Shown one piece after another: positions 54,931 through 64,000 of a stretch of 64,000 bases of DNA (positions are counted from its first letter, which is position 1; every line of letters starts with the position of its first letter). The notes under the pieces were generated by a model. The model worked only from the letters and a program-made list of their open reading frames with translations, was not told the origin of the DNA and ran no database searches. This stretch comes from Malania oleifera (lineage: Eukaryota; Streptophyta; Magnoliopsida; Santalales; Ximeniaceae), in assembly GCF_029873635.1 (NCBI RefSeq), contig NC_080424.1, forward strand, positions 117,501 through 181,500. The letters are read 5' to 3'. Position numbers and translations under genes: made by a program.

Positions 54931-55642
54931 TGACCTTTACTAACGCCAAACAACAACTAACGAATTACCATGAGTGCATGATCAAATCAAAGATCGGATC
55001 TTTCAACAAAACACATGCCCAGCAGCTTAATAGTTTTGGTTTATGGAAGGAATTAGAACATTGAATAAAAAACACAGCAAATCTCACTGTTTCAGACCCA
55101 ATAAACTCAATAATCATTGACAAACAGCTTCACGAAGCATCAAACAACCATTCCTCGGGTGCCGCACATGAGCAATTAAAAGAGGTGAGATCTTTGGACA
55201 AAAAAAATCACAAAAAATTCCATTAATATGTTTATAGAGTCACTGCTGGATGATTTCAGGTAAAAAACATGCCTTAAAGTAGCTTCATGCGCTGATGCAT
55301 GAGGTCGGCCCTGGCAGCCTTCGACCAGCACGTGAGAGTGCATGGGGCACTGCTTGGAGATGATTTCATTGGGTGGAAGATCGGCAGTGTCTGTGGGTGA
55401 CTATGGTGTTGTTTTTGCAAAATTTATAGTAGATTTTGTGTTCCTGAACTGGCAGTGTCACCCAGAAAATTTCCAGCAACTGGTCTGACTTCCAGCAGCT
55501 GCTGGCTGTTTTCTAGGACTATAATGTTGCTGGAATTTATGATATGATGGTAAGCATGCAGCGGATTTAGGGTTTTTGGCTTCGGTTTTGATGGTGGTTG
55601 TAACAATTAGGTTTTAGGTTGCAGAGTCATGCTCTGATACCT
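54931..55642 (-). other. Copia-2 leader
   Basis: Untranslated leader or destroyed gag. The primer-binding complement GCTCTGATAC lies at 55631-55640, next to the LTR. No capsid motif found. Confidence 0.6.
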
Positions 55643-55814
55643 TGTTGAATAATTAGGTAAAGAGGAAGACCTAACTTCATTGATAGGTCTCTCCCTCAAT
55701 TTATAATATATGTCAAGTACAATACGAATGACCATAATACCCTTACTAACTCACACTCAATAACATAACTCTAACACATAATAATAATGCTAAATGACTA
55801 AATAACCAATAACA
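55643..55814 (-). repeat. 5' LTR of copia-2
   Basis: 172 bp, TGTTGAATAATTAGG...CCAATAACA on the plus strand. Shares GATAGGTCTCTCC and TGACCATAAT(A/G)CCCTT with the copia-3 LTR at 57745-57907. Confidence 0.9.
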
Positions 55815-56335
55815 GGGAGAATCATTGGATTGGGGATGTGCCTTTGGCCATTGGGTTCCCTAGTATTTTTTGGTTATCTACTTGTCATGAAGAGGATGGC
55901 CATTCTTGGGTTCCATGGAATATTTTTTTTGGGATGTTTGGTGAAAATTAAATGTTGGAGGTTTTAGCAAGAGGAAAGAAAGGAGGTTTTGTGGCAGTAT
56001 TGTTCCTGCTATTATTTGGTGCATTTGGTTGGAAAGAAAACCTAGGGTCATTAAAGGTTTTGCCACTTTAGTAGTATGCTTTGGAGTAGAACAGTCTCCT
56101 TTGCATTGCTTGGGTGCTCAGAAAATGGATTCTTTGGGCATGTTTCTTGGGAGACTTGCAGCGGGATTGGTTGGTGTCACTTTTATTAGAATTGTCCTGT
56201 ATTTACTTTCTTCTTGTTTGGCTGTTTTCATTTTGTAATGGAAGGATATCTTGTTCTCCTTGATTTATCTTTTTTTTTTTTTTTTATTCCATCTTTCTTC
56301 TTTTAATATAATTATTTGTATATATATAATAGATG
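55815..56335 (+). pseudogene. L1-type LINE carboxy-terminal end (plus)
   Basis: Frame-shifting text reads HWIGDVPLAIGFPSIFWLST, then a WCIWLERKPRVIKGF block (56018-56060) and an LLGDLQRDW-like block (about 56150), the end of plant L1 ORF2, followed by a T-rich 3' UTR (T run 56269-56285). No complete RT. It starts exactly at the outer edge of the copia-2 LTR, consistent with copia-2 having inserted in LINE DNA. Confidence 0.78.
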
Positions 56336-56392
56336 AAAGTGGAGGGTTTATGAGAGTTACTAGGATGGAGAGTGGGAGTGGTTTTATCTCAT

Positions 56393-56697
56393 TTATACTT
56401 GCAAATGATAAGATAAGGGAGGGACGACTCAAATGGTATGGACACTTGCAATGTAGGTCACATAGTGCGCTAGTGAGGAGGAGTGAGTTAGTTACTGTGG
56501 GGGGGCAGTAGAAGGGTTAGGGGTAGACCTAAAATAACTTGAAAAGAGATAGTGAGTAAAGATTTAATATCACTGAATCTGTCAAAAGATACGGTCCATG
56601 ATCGCATAAATTGGCGGAAAAGGATTCATATAGCCGACCCCACCTAGTGGGACTTAAGGCTTGGTTTTGTTGTTGTTGTTATACTTGCAAATGATAA
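56393..56697 (+). mobile_element. RTE-type LINE 3' end with 19-bp TSD
   Basis: The 19-mer TTATACTTGCAAATGATAA occurs at 56393-56411 and 56679-56697. Between them is only a RTE 3' end: RLKWYGHLQ-like codons (about 56425), the ..AHRINWRKRIHIADPT-like carboxy end (56600-56640), the terminal CCCACCTAGTGGGACTTAAG and a (TTG)n tail instead of poly(A). A 5'-truncated insertion with a clean long target duplication, hence relatively young. Confidence 0.9.
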
Positions 56698-57744
56698 TAT
56701 TATAGATAGTTTTTTTGGACATCCTTTCTCTTATTTAGATTTTTTAGCAAAAAAGGGTTGAGAATTAATTTGTGGAAAATGGAATTGGGGCTATTAGTCT
56801 TAGCTCTAAATTCTAATAGTGTTTTGGAGTTGTCTTTGTTAAGGGTGTGGGATCTCAAGGTGGCCTTTAAATTATTTAGGTGTTGCGTTGAGTAATCCCT
56901 TGGGTTTTTGGGGTCCTATGGTGACCAAGGTGGCTTGGCGTTTGGATGGTGGAAATGTACTTCATTCTCTCTACATAGGCATATTGCCCTCATTCAAGTG
57001 TATTTATCTACTTTCCTTTGGTCTATTATCTTTGTTTAGAATCCTTGTTGGAGTGAATTATAAGTTTTAGAATATATGAGGGATTTTCCTTGGTTAGGGG
57101 TAGAAAAAGAAGGATAATTTTATTAATTGGGAGGCAGTTTATTGGTGTAAGGAGGAGGCCTTGAGTCTTGGAAAGTTGGTGTCTAAGTACACAACTCTTT
57201 TGGTTAAATGGTTATAGTGGTTTCCCTTAGAAATGAACTCCCTATGATACGAAGTTGTTAGAAGTAAACTTCACATGTAGGTAAATGGTTGGGATGCTAA
57301 CTTGGGTATTAGATGTTCCTCTGAGAATTCGAGGAGGTTTATTTCACAGGCTTACCCTTTATTCTTTCTTTGTATTAAGGGTAAATTTCGTGAGGGTTTT
57401 CATATTTGCTTTTGGGAGGATATGTAGTTGGGGGATTTTGTCTTATCTATTATTTTTCCTTGTGTTTATTGCCTTTCCATGTTTCACAATGTTGTTGTCA
57501 CTTCCTTTTTTATCTCTTGTGGCAATACTAGTACCTAGGATTTTCATTATTGAAGAAATCTAAATGATATGGAGGAAGAGGAGCTCTCCTCTTTGTTTTT
57601 TGTGTTGGAAGATTGTCACACTTCCAATAGGCATGATGTTTGTAGGATTGTTTCTCTTGTAATCTTTTTGACCATTTGACTAAATCTAATATGTCATTTT
57701 TGCTTCATTGTTGTATTTGGAAGGCTAAAGTTCCTTATAAGATT
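56698..57744 (+). pseudogene. L1-type LINE ORF2, region after RT (plus)
   Basis: Reads NWEAVYWCKEEALSLGKLVS..., VNGWDANLGI (about 57280-57310), AYPLFFLCIKGKFREGF (57350-57395) and ICFWEDM (57405-57425), then SLFFVLEDCHTSN and LICHFCFIVVFGRLKFLIRF (57690-57744), the stretch leading into the zinc-binding domain. It is cut at 57744 by the copia-3 LTR. Stops are scattered. Confidence 0.78.
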
Positions 57745-57907
57745 TGTTAAGATATTTGGTAAAATGGAAGACTTAATCTCACAGCGATAGGTCTCTCCTT
57801 CTATTTATAATCAATGGCAAGTACATTTCAATGACCATAATGCCCTTTAACTCACGCTCACCAATGTAGCACTTGCTCACACTAGCTTGTTACAAATGAA
57901 ATTAACA
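57745..57907 (-). repeat. 3' LTR of copia-3
   Basis: 163 bp, TGTTAAGATATTTGG...AATTAACA on the plus strand. Related to the copia-2 LTR. Confidence 0.9.
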
Positions 57908-57959
57908 TGAGCACCCCCCCTCTCCAAGGCTTTAGTGAATAAATCAGCAAGCTGCAAAT

Positions 57960-58568
57960 TAGACTTCACGAGTGGTTGTAATGAGTTTTTTGACAAGTTT
58001 CTCCCAAAAAAAAAAGTGGCTATCAACTTCAATGTGTTTCATTCAATAATGGAAGACTAGGTTGGAGGCAATATGAAAGTAGCTTGATTATCACACATCA
58101 ACTACATAGGCTGTATGGAAAACCTAGTTCTTCCAACATGTTATTCAACCAAATGAGTTCATATGTACTGCGAGCCATTGTTATAGAACTTGACCTAGCC
58201 ACTACAGTTTGTTTCTTATTCTTCCAAGAAACCAAATTACCAACAACAAAGATACAATACCCGATTTTGGATCTTCTGTTGAAAGGTGACTCGACCCAAT
58301 CTGCATTTGTATATCCTTGAATATGAGTGACCTCAATCTTGATCAAGAGACGTCTCCTAGGTGCACCTTGGAGATATCTCAAGATGTGAATTACTACATC
58401 CCAGTGACTTGTTCTTGGAGAGTCAAGAAACTGACGTATAACTTGTTATGAAAGATATATCTAGTCAAGTGACTGTAAGTCTGTAACTAGTTCAACTTTC
58501 CAACAAGTCCTTGGTGCTGTCCTTGGTTAGGCAACAAATCACCATTGGCTGGCCCTAACTTATTGTTA
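57960..58568 (-). pseudogene. Copia-3 RNase H and RT thumb
   Basis: 58382-58098: MRYLQGAPRRRLLIKI, then GYTNADWVESPFNRRSKIGY, where the first acidic motif TDADW has become TNADW, and SWKNKKQTVVARSSSITMAR, with the Glu motif degraded. Upstream (58560-58480) is the LVGKLN-like thumb. The downstream part to 57960 is full of stops. The hAT element splits it from the ...DDTPMDP segment at 59783-59830. Confidence 0.85.
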
Positions 58569-58576
58569 GGATCCAC

Positions 58577-59782
58577 TAGAGCTGTTAAAAAAATATTTGA
58601 AAATTGAAATGATTCAAAAAATCGAACTAAAAATTTGGTTATCTGATTTTTACAGTTTTTGGATATCGTTTCGGTTTATGTTTGTACTAGATCCAAGCTG
58701 ACGGTTACTCAAATTGAACCGATGCACATGTATTTACTTATATTATTATATAAATATATAACTAAATTTATAATGTCTCAGAATTAAAAAATGAAGAAAC
58801 ATGGTTGTTTTTTATTGGTGATTTAGAACCTTAGGTAAATATAGTGTGTGGCAAACTACACCAAACCAAAACTCAAAACAAAAAATAATTAAACTCTCAA
58901 TTCTCAAGTGCTAGGGAGCGAATATGCTCTTCTTTTTATGCCTCATTTCGAGTTCTCATTCTCTCCTCCAAGTCCTACCACAGATGCCCTCCCTTTACTT
59001 CAAATCTCCACAAGACTACCCCCTTCCGTTCTCCGCTAGCCATAACCTCTGCCCTTGCCAGTTGCCGCACTTCCATTGCTCCATTTGGTGTTCACCCCCA
59101 TTTATTTCCCAACAATTTCTTGTTGGTAAGTTCATAAATTTTAAATTTCATTTCTTTGTGTTCTTTGTAGTATGTGTTTGAAGTTGAAAATCATAGATTG
59201 GGTTTTTGGCTTATGTTCTATGTGTTTCGTGAATCAATATTAATAGATGGGGTTTTGTATTTTACTCATGTTTTATTTATTTCATGAATCAAGTGTCAAT
59301 AGATAGGGTTATGTGTTTTGCTCATGTTTTGTGTATTTTACTTCGAATCCTGCTCTTTTAGTGAATGGAAAGATTGGAAACAGTTGTTTCATATCTAGGG
59401 TATGTTCAAATTTTGGGGATGATCCCAATAATTGGAGAATTTCTTTTGTTCTTATTATGACTAGGCTGTTCAACGTGAGCATCAATGATGATCATTTTAG
59501 AGTTCTTGATTCATCACTTCCTTTCATTATTTTACCAGGTTATTCATTTATTTTTCCATGCTTCACCAGTTGTTGCTGTAATATGAGGATGAAGTTTACT
59601 TGCATCATTTTGGTTGGAAAGAATTATAGAGCAGATTCGGTATGGATCAGATATCCGAACTGATCCTTCAGTTGACCAAAATATTCAATTTGCTTCTAGT
59701 AAGAAAATCTCTGAACCTATGGGATCTGTTTGTTTCAGAAAATATAGGTTTGATTCAGATACCCAAACTGTGAACAACCCTA
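58577..59782. mobile_element. Non-autonomous hAT element, 1206 bp
   Basis: Ends TAGAGCTGTTAA (58577) and, in reverse complement, TAGGGTTGTTCA (59782-59771), matching the TAGxGxTGTTCA-style termini of plant hAT transposons. Flanked by 8-bp GGATCCAC (58569-58576) and GGATCCAT (59783-59790), 7 of 8 identical, the target-duplication length of hAT elements. Subterminal regions carry AACCGA / GGTTCG-type words. The interior has no hAT transposase motif; open frames at 58924-59181 and 59313-59663 resemble no family I know and may be captured or chance sequence. Confidence 0.8.
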
Positions 59783-60660
59783 GGATCCATGGGCGTATCA
59801 TCAAGTTTGGATCCCAATAGTCGAGTCTTATCTAAAAGATGAATGACATACTTCCTTTGTGAAAAGATGATTCGCATAAAAGATCTCAATACCTCTATAC
59901 CCAAGAAGTTCTTTAATATTCCCAAATCCTTGGTCTGAAACTTAGTCTATAGGGAATGTTTTAGGCCCTGGATACCTTGATCATCATCATCATTGGTAAT
60001 CACAAGGTCATCCACATAAATAATGAACAGAATCCTGTTGGATTAGCATGACAATAAAATACCGACTAATCTATCGCACACCATCTAAGGCCAAACTCAA
60101 GTATTACAACATTGTATCGACAAAATTATGCTTTGGGAGACTATTTTAAGTCATATAATGATCTCTTTCGCCGACAATCTAAGCTTGGCCCCCCCTGAGC
60201 AATGAAAACCTAGATGTTGCTCTCTATATAGACCTCCTTTTGAAGATCACCATGTAGGAAAACATTCTTTACATCTAATTGATGAAGAGGCAAGTGACGC
60301 AGGGGTTGGCTAAGGAGATGAACAAACATCCTGCAACAAGTTTGGCAACTGGGGAGAATGTGTTTGAGTAGTACAAACTGTACACTTGAGTATATTTCTT
60401 AGCGACAAGGTTGGCTTTCGACCAAGCCACGAAACCATCTAAATTGATCTTCATAGTATGCACCTAGAAACAACCAACCACAGACTTATTTAGAGGAAGA
60501 GATACCAACTCTGAAGTATCATTATCCTTTATGACATGCATCTCTTCAGTCATTGCAGTCCTCTACTTAGGATGGGACAGAGCTTTAGAAATAGATTTTG
60601 GAAGAGCAACGGAAGACAAAGTACTAACAAAACAATAATATGAGGTGGCGAGAAATCATA
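59783..60660 (-). pseudogene. Copia-3 reverse transcriptase
   Basis: Minus strand: the text just inside the hAT site resembles KLDDTPMDPNNKLG across the insertion. 60463-60275 reads HTMKINLDGFVAWSKANLVA, KKYTQVYSLYYSNTFSPVAK. 60275-60240 has NVFLHGDL-like text. Everything else is frame-broken. It matches copia-2 at 52021-52660 position by position. Confidence 0.82.
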
Positions 60661-60834
60661 AAAAGGACTGTCCAGTGCACAAGTTTCTGTGTGCGTAGGT
60701 TTGGGGAAGAGGCAGACCATGATGAGTCTATAGTATGCAACCTTACCTTGCATTTTCAACGAGGCTGCTTCCATGCCCTTGACTTATGACCTCTAGGTGG
60801 CAACAACTATACCGTTGCGCCTAGGCTCCTCTTA
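60661..60834 (-). mobile_element. Au-like tRNA-derived SINE
   Basis: On the minus strand: GAGGAGCCTAGGCGCAACGG (A-box region), GTTGTTGCCACCT, GGTCATAAGTCAAG (degenerate B box), GAAGCAGCCTC, TGCAAGGTAAGGTTGCATAC, TAGACTCATCATGGTCTGCC and a 3' end CAGTCCTTTT, the layout of the plant Au SINE. It would be transcribed by RNA polymerase III and moved by LINE enzymes. Imperfect 17-bp repeats GGTGGCGAGAAATCATA (60644-60660) and GGTGATAAGAAATCATA (61140-61156) look like its target duplication, with the TRIM lodged beside it. Confidence 0.78.
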
Positions 60835-61134
60835 TGTTAGATTACGACTTTACCTAAAAGTGTAAGATATAAGGTTGTGGGCCAACAATGTATAACAAGC
60901 TTTAACCTCCGTTGCATATGCAGCCCAACAACACGTGGAGAGATAAACAAATGATAAATAACACCTATTATAGGGAATGCAATAATTTTTAAACACCACA
61001 AAATGAACGTAGGCAGCAAGATTAGAACCCAGGACCTCCGGGGAACTTTGCTTTAATACCATGCTAGATTACCACTTTACCTAATAGCTTAAGCTATTAG
61101 ATTGTGGGCCAACAATGTATATCAAGCTTTAACA
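60835..61134 (-). mobile_element. TRIM retrotransposon, copy 2
   Basis: Same structure as 2105-2407: 73-bp LTRs at 60835-60907 and 61062-61134 around about 154 bp with matching words (ACACGTGGAGAGATAAACAA, AACACCTATTATAGGGAATG, CAGCAAGATTAGAACCCAGG). The primer-binding complement at 61050-61061 is degraded to GCTTTAATACCA. Terminal bases are slightly mutated (TGCTAG, TTTAAC). No clear 5-bp target duplication. It lies between the SINE and the SINE's right-hand repeat. Confidence 0.85.
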
Positions 61135-61240
61135 CCTTCGGTGATAAGAAATCATACCAAACAAAATTAGAGATTGGATGTTGGGTACAATTGCATTTAC
61201 CTTTAGAAATGGTTAATAGAAATAGTAATGTGAGTTTTAG

Positions 61241-61523
61241 GACTACTATATTATAAATTAAATGCATCCATGTTGTGTATATGGTGTAATAGTTGTAATA
61301 TAATGTGTAACAAACATATTGTAATATAATATGTTTATTAAGCATATTCGGTTAATGTAAATGAATTCATAAATCAATTAAATATTATTTAGAATACAAA
61401 TAAAGATAATTTAGACATAATGGTTAAATAAAATGTTATATCTAAGTTTAATTTTTTCATATTTTAAAAGCCCTTGTAATAATCATTTGTTTTCATACAA
61501 AAAAAAAATAAAAATAAGTGAGG
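61241..61523. other. AT-rich sequence before the LINE
   Basis: Copia similarity fades near 61240. What follows is AT-rich, with runs of TGTAATATAAT-like words and an A9 run at 61500. Possibly the left part of an element inserted into copia-3. No gene. Confidence 0.35.
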
Positions 61524-61532
61524 AATTTCACT

Positions 61533-63685
61533 TTGCGTTTAAAAATCACATTTCAAGTTGAAGGAAAATTCATTTTGGAATTTATTGGGCATCACCAACT
61601 TGCTTTTGTTGCCAGAAGACAGATCATGGATGCAGCCCTCATCGCTAATGAGGTGGTGGATATTGATCAAAGAGGAAGGAGAAGCAGTGTTGTGTGTAAG
61701 CTAGATATAGAGCAAGCTTATGATCATGTCAACAATAGCTTTCTTCTTTATCTTCTTAGAAAGATAGGTTTGGGGGAGCGATGGTGTAGTTGGATCACCC
61801 ATTGCATAAATACTCCAAGCTTCTCAGCACTCATAAATGGGTGCCTCTCCGACTTCTTTGGCTCCTTCAGAGGTTTAAGACAAGGGGATCCTTTGTCTCC
61901 CTTCTTCTTCATTGTGGTGATAGAGGTGCTGAGCCTTATGTTGGAAAAAACCATTGACAGGGGACTCCTTAAAGGCCTCAAAGTCGGCAGTAATGAAAGA
62001 TCTTTGGAATTCTCTCACCTTTTATTTGCAGATGACACCATCATTTTTTGTGAGGATTACCCTCTATATATTCTGAACCTGCGTTGCATTTTAGTAGAAT
62101 TTGTGGCTGTTTCAGGTTTGTAAGTCAATCTCAGAAAAAGCAAAATCATTCCAATCGGTGACAGTTCAAGATCTTCTTGCGGGTCTCTTGGGGTGCAAAT
62201 TAGGATTCTTCCCTATCAGTGACCTTGGGTTACCTTTTGGAGCCAGATTTAAAGAAAAAAGAGTCTAGGACCCCATCATTGATAAGTTTGAGAAAAGGCT
62301 AGCAAGATGGAAAAGGAACTTCTTGACAAAAGGAAGGAGACTCACTCCTATTAAAAACACCTTGACAAACCTTCCTGTTTACTTCATGTCTCTCCTCCCA
62401 CTGTCGATTTTTGTTGCCAAATTATTGGAAAGGATTCAAAGGAGGTTACTCTTTGGGGGGAACTTGGGGGCAGAATTCAAATTCCATCTAGTCAAATGGG
62501 GCCTGGTGAAACAGCCAATCAGTTTAGGAGGCTTGGGGTTTAAGTTCCTTTCACATCTTCAATAAAGCCCTTCTTGGAAAATGGTTTCGGAAATTCATGA
62601 CTGAGAAGGATCACCTTTGGTGGAAAATTGTTGCAATGGAATATGGGCTTGAGCCCAATGGGTGGACCTCCCGGGCTTGGCTGAGGACCATATCGCATGA
62701 GGGGTGTGGAAATACATTAGGAAAGGTTGGAATGACTTTTTCTCCTTTATTAGATTTCTAGTGGGGGATGGAGACAACATTTATTTTTGACATGATGTGT
62801 GATTTACCTGAAGGCTCTTATTGCTTCACTTCCAGCGATCTACAACATAGCTTGTGATAGAGATGCTTGCATTAGTCATCACCTTTAACCATAAATACAT
62901 GGGTTTTTATGGAATATCCCTTTTCATAGAAATGTGGAAGATTGGGAACTTCACCAGCTCATTGATTTCTACAGTCATCTTTACATGATCCAGCCTCAAA
63001 ACACTCATGACCTTCCTGTTTGGTCCTTGGACAAGAAGGGGGTCTTCACTATCAGATCTTTTTATGAGAAACTTTTTATCCAGGAGTCGATTAGCATTCA
63101 CTACCCTTGGTGTCAATTATGGAAGACAGCTGCCCCAAATAAGGTTGCTTTTTTCACCTGAGAAGCAGCTTATGATCTTGACCCTGGACACCTTGCAGAG
63201 AAGGGGGTTGTCCATTGCCAAAAGGTGTGCCCTTTGCATGGTTGAGGCTGAATCAGTAGACCATACACTTCCCCATTGCCCCTGGACTAGTAATCTTTGG
63301 AATGTGGCTTTGACTCAAATTGGGCAAAGGTGGATAACCGCTAGACCTGTGGAATGCAAGCTCTGGGCCTAGAGATGGATTTGGGCAATAAAGAAAAAGA
63401 GGAAGGCTTTGTCTCTCATTCCTCCTGCAATTTTCTGGTGTGCGTGGAAAGAGAGGAGCAGAAGGGTTTTCAAAGATTCAATTTCAACGCTTCAATTCAG
63501 CTAAGAGCAGTGGTTTATTGCCATTATTAGTTGGCATAGTGGACTTGTAGCAAATGAGTTTGTAATTTTTGATTTTTGTGACACCCTACAGGGTGCTTGC
63601 TTTTTTGTACTTTGGTTTGGCATCCCTTTGATGCCCTTTTTAATACATACTTTTCTTAAGTGATCCCCAAAAAAAAAAAAAAATC
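61533..63685 (+). mobile_element. L1-type LINE, 5'-truncated, ORF2 RT and C-terminus
   Basis: Begins inside RT (RLKITFQVEGKFILEFIGHH) and keeps 196 open codons to 62123: QLAFVARRQIMDAALIANEV, CKLDIEQAYDHVN (Asp motif), RGLRQGDPLSPFFFIVVIEV and LLFADDTIIFC (catalytic FADD intact). It continues, frame-shifted, through KFEKRLARWKRN-like text (62290) and VKQPISLGGLGFKFL (62505-62550) to PVWSLDKKGVFTIRSFYEKL (63020-63080), KTAAPNKVAFF and CALCMVEAESVDHTLPHCPW, the zinc-binding end. Poly(A) ends at about 63683. A 9-bp repeat AATTTCACT flanks it (61524-61532, 63690-63698). It is the best preserved LINE here but lacks endonuclease and ORF1. Confidence 0.9.
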
Positions 63686-63699
63686 AACAAATTTCACTA

Positions 63700-63950
63700 A
63701 AATTTCAAGGATCGGATGAATTTTCAATGATTTGTTGTAATTTCAATGGAAATTTTGTAAAATTGAAATCGACTGTTAGGGTGATGGAAAGTGAAATTTT
63801 CGGCAATTTCGTGGAAACTTTAGATTTCGATAAATTTCAGATGATTTGTTGAAATTTCAATGGAAATTTTTGTAATACGGAAATCAACTGTCAGGGTGAT
63901 GGAAAGTGAAAATTTTGATGTAAATTTTGACAATTTCATGGAAATTTATG
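63700..63950. repeat. Tandem repeat of a TTTCAATGGAAATTT unit
   Basis: GATTTGTTG(T/A)AATTTCAATGGAAATTTT begins at 63729 and again at 63843 (period about 114), each followed by GAAATC(G/A)ACTGT(T/C)AGGGTGATG. Shorter AATTTC(A/G)TGGAAA echoes lie inside. Non-coding, typical of a LTR or DNA-element subterminal region. Confidence 0.75.
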
Positions 63951-64000
63951 ACCATGAGATCAACAGAACTCAAGGTAATAGAATAGAGTTAACGCCAACA
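63951..64000. other. Window end: possible return to copia-3 or start of a LINE
   Basis: ATCAACAGAACTCAAGG (63959 onward) is near-identical to copia-2 at about 53083-53098, so copia-3 may resume here. The last 20 bases (AGAGTTAACGCCAACA) instead resemble the RVNTN block of LINEs (compare 12304). Too short to decide. Confidence 0.3.

Larger units (their letters stand above)
52021..55814 (-). mobile_element. Copia-2: Ty1/copia, 3'-truncated (minus)
   Basis: Retains a 5' LTR (55643-55814), a primer-binding site (complement of 55631-55640, GTATCAGAGC), a leader with tandem repeats, GAG-pre-integrase, integrase and the first half of RT. It ends at about 52021 inside RT, so the RT catalytic box, RNase H and 3' LTR are missing. 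Sequence is clearly related to copia-3 (same RT text, linker text such as GAGAAATCATA..AAACAA, similar LTR). Stops and frameshifts throughout. Confidence 0.9.
57745..61240 (-). mobile_element. Copia-3: Ty1/copia with nested insertions (minus)
   Basis: Minus-strand element whose 3' LTR is 57745-57907, preceded (in transcription sense) by a G-rich polypurine tract (complement of about 57912-57922), RNase H (57960-58590), RT (59790-60620) and linker (60620-60660, 61140-61240). It is interrupted by a hAT element (58577-59782), an Au-like SINE (60661-60834) and a TRIM (60835-61134). It probably continues beyond a further insertion that starts at about 61240. The 5' half and 5' LTR lie outside the window or are lost. 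Confidence 0.88.

Noticed and set aside
58924..59663. Host gene inside the hAT element
   Set aside because: Open frames are short, rich in Phe, Ser and Cys, and lack family motifs or consistent splice sites. Kept only as a possible capture, not annotated as a gene.
60661..60834. A genuine tRNA gene on the minus strand
   Set aside because: Box A and B words are present but degenerate and no cloverleaf forms; the 3' half is the characteristic Au SINE body, not a tRNA.

Overview
This window looks like nuclear DNA from a flowering plant, probably a woody eudicot although I cannot name the species. It is AT-rich, has introns, and is packed with Ty1/copia and Ty3/gypsy-type LTR elements, plant L1-type and RTE-type LINEs, a tRNA-derived SINE, small TRIM elements and hAT- and Mutator-like DNA transposons. 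Only two pieces of ordinary host genes are recognisable, both on the plus strand. One is the last two exons of a tetratricopeptide-repeat (TPR) protein (15590-17267). The other is the first coding exon of a plant MAP kinase of the TDY group, MPK8/9/15-like (37190-37456), behind a (CT)n leader. I see no bacterial, organellar, tRNA, rRNA or CRISPR features.

Layout. 1-5.7 kb: a copia 3' end with its LTR, a 303-bp TRIM, a MITE-like patch, an 873-bp Mutator-like element with a 9-bp target duplication, and a second TRIM-like repeat pair. 6.0-12.9 kb: LINE debris on both strands, including three RTE 3' ends. 13-23.4 kb: the TPR gene end, a MITE-like patch and local tandem repeats. 23.4-28.4 kb: a structurally complete but decayed copia element (copia-A, minus strand, TSD CTCAT), followed by a tandem amplification of its LTR/host junction up to 29.15 kb. 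30.7-36.2 kb: Sirevirus-like copia remnants split by a probable gypsy-type solo LTR. 36.9-39.5 kb: the MAPK exon and start of its intron. 39.5-52 kb: LINEs hosting a 524-bp solo LTR (TSD CCAGG) and copia-1 (46409-50730, TSD GAGAC). 52-64 kb: two related copia elements (copia-2 and copia-3) among LINE pieces. Copia-3 itself hosts a hAT element, an Au-like SINE, a TRIM and probably a further insertion containing a large LINE.

No previously undescribed functional system stands out. The value of the window is its readable insertion stratigraphy: several insertions have target-site duplications and open identifiable older elements. It also holds deletion derivatives (gag fused to its zinc knuckle, protease loss, LINEs reduced to their ends), a tandem array made from an LTR end plus flanking host DNA, and clustered palindromic motifs in a Sirevirus-like LTR. 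Every transposon reading frame I examined is interrupted or lacks a key residue or domain, so nothing here looks autonomous. All domain and family names come from reading translated motifs by eye; no database search was run.
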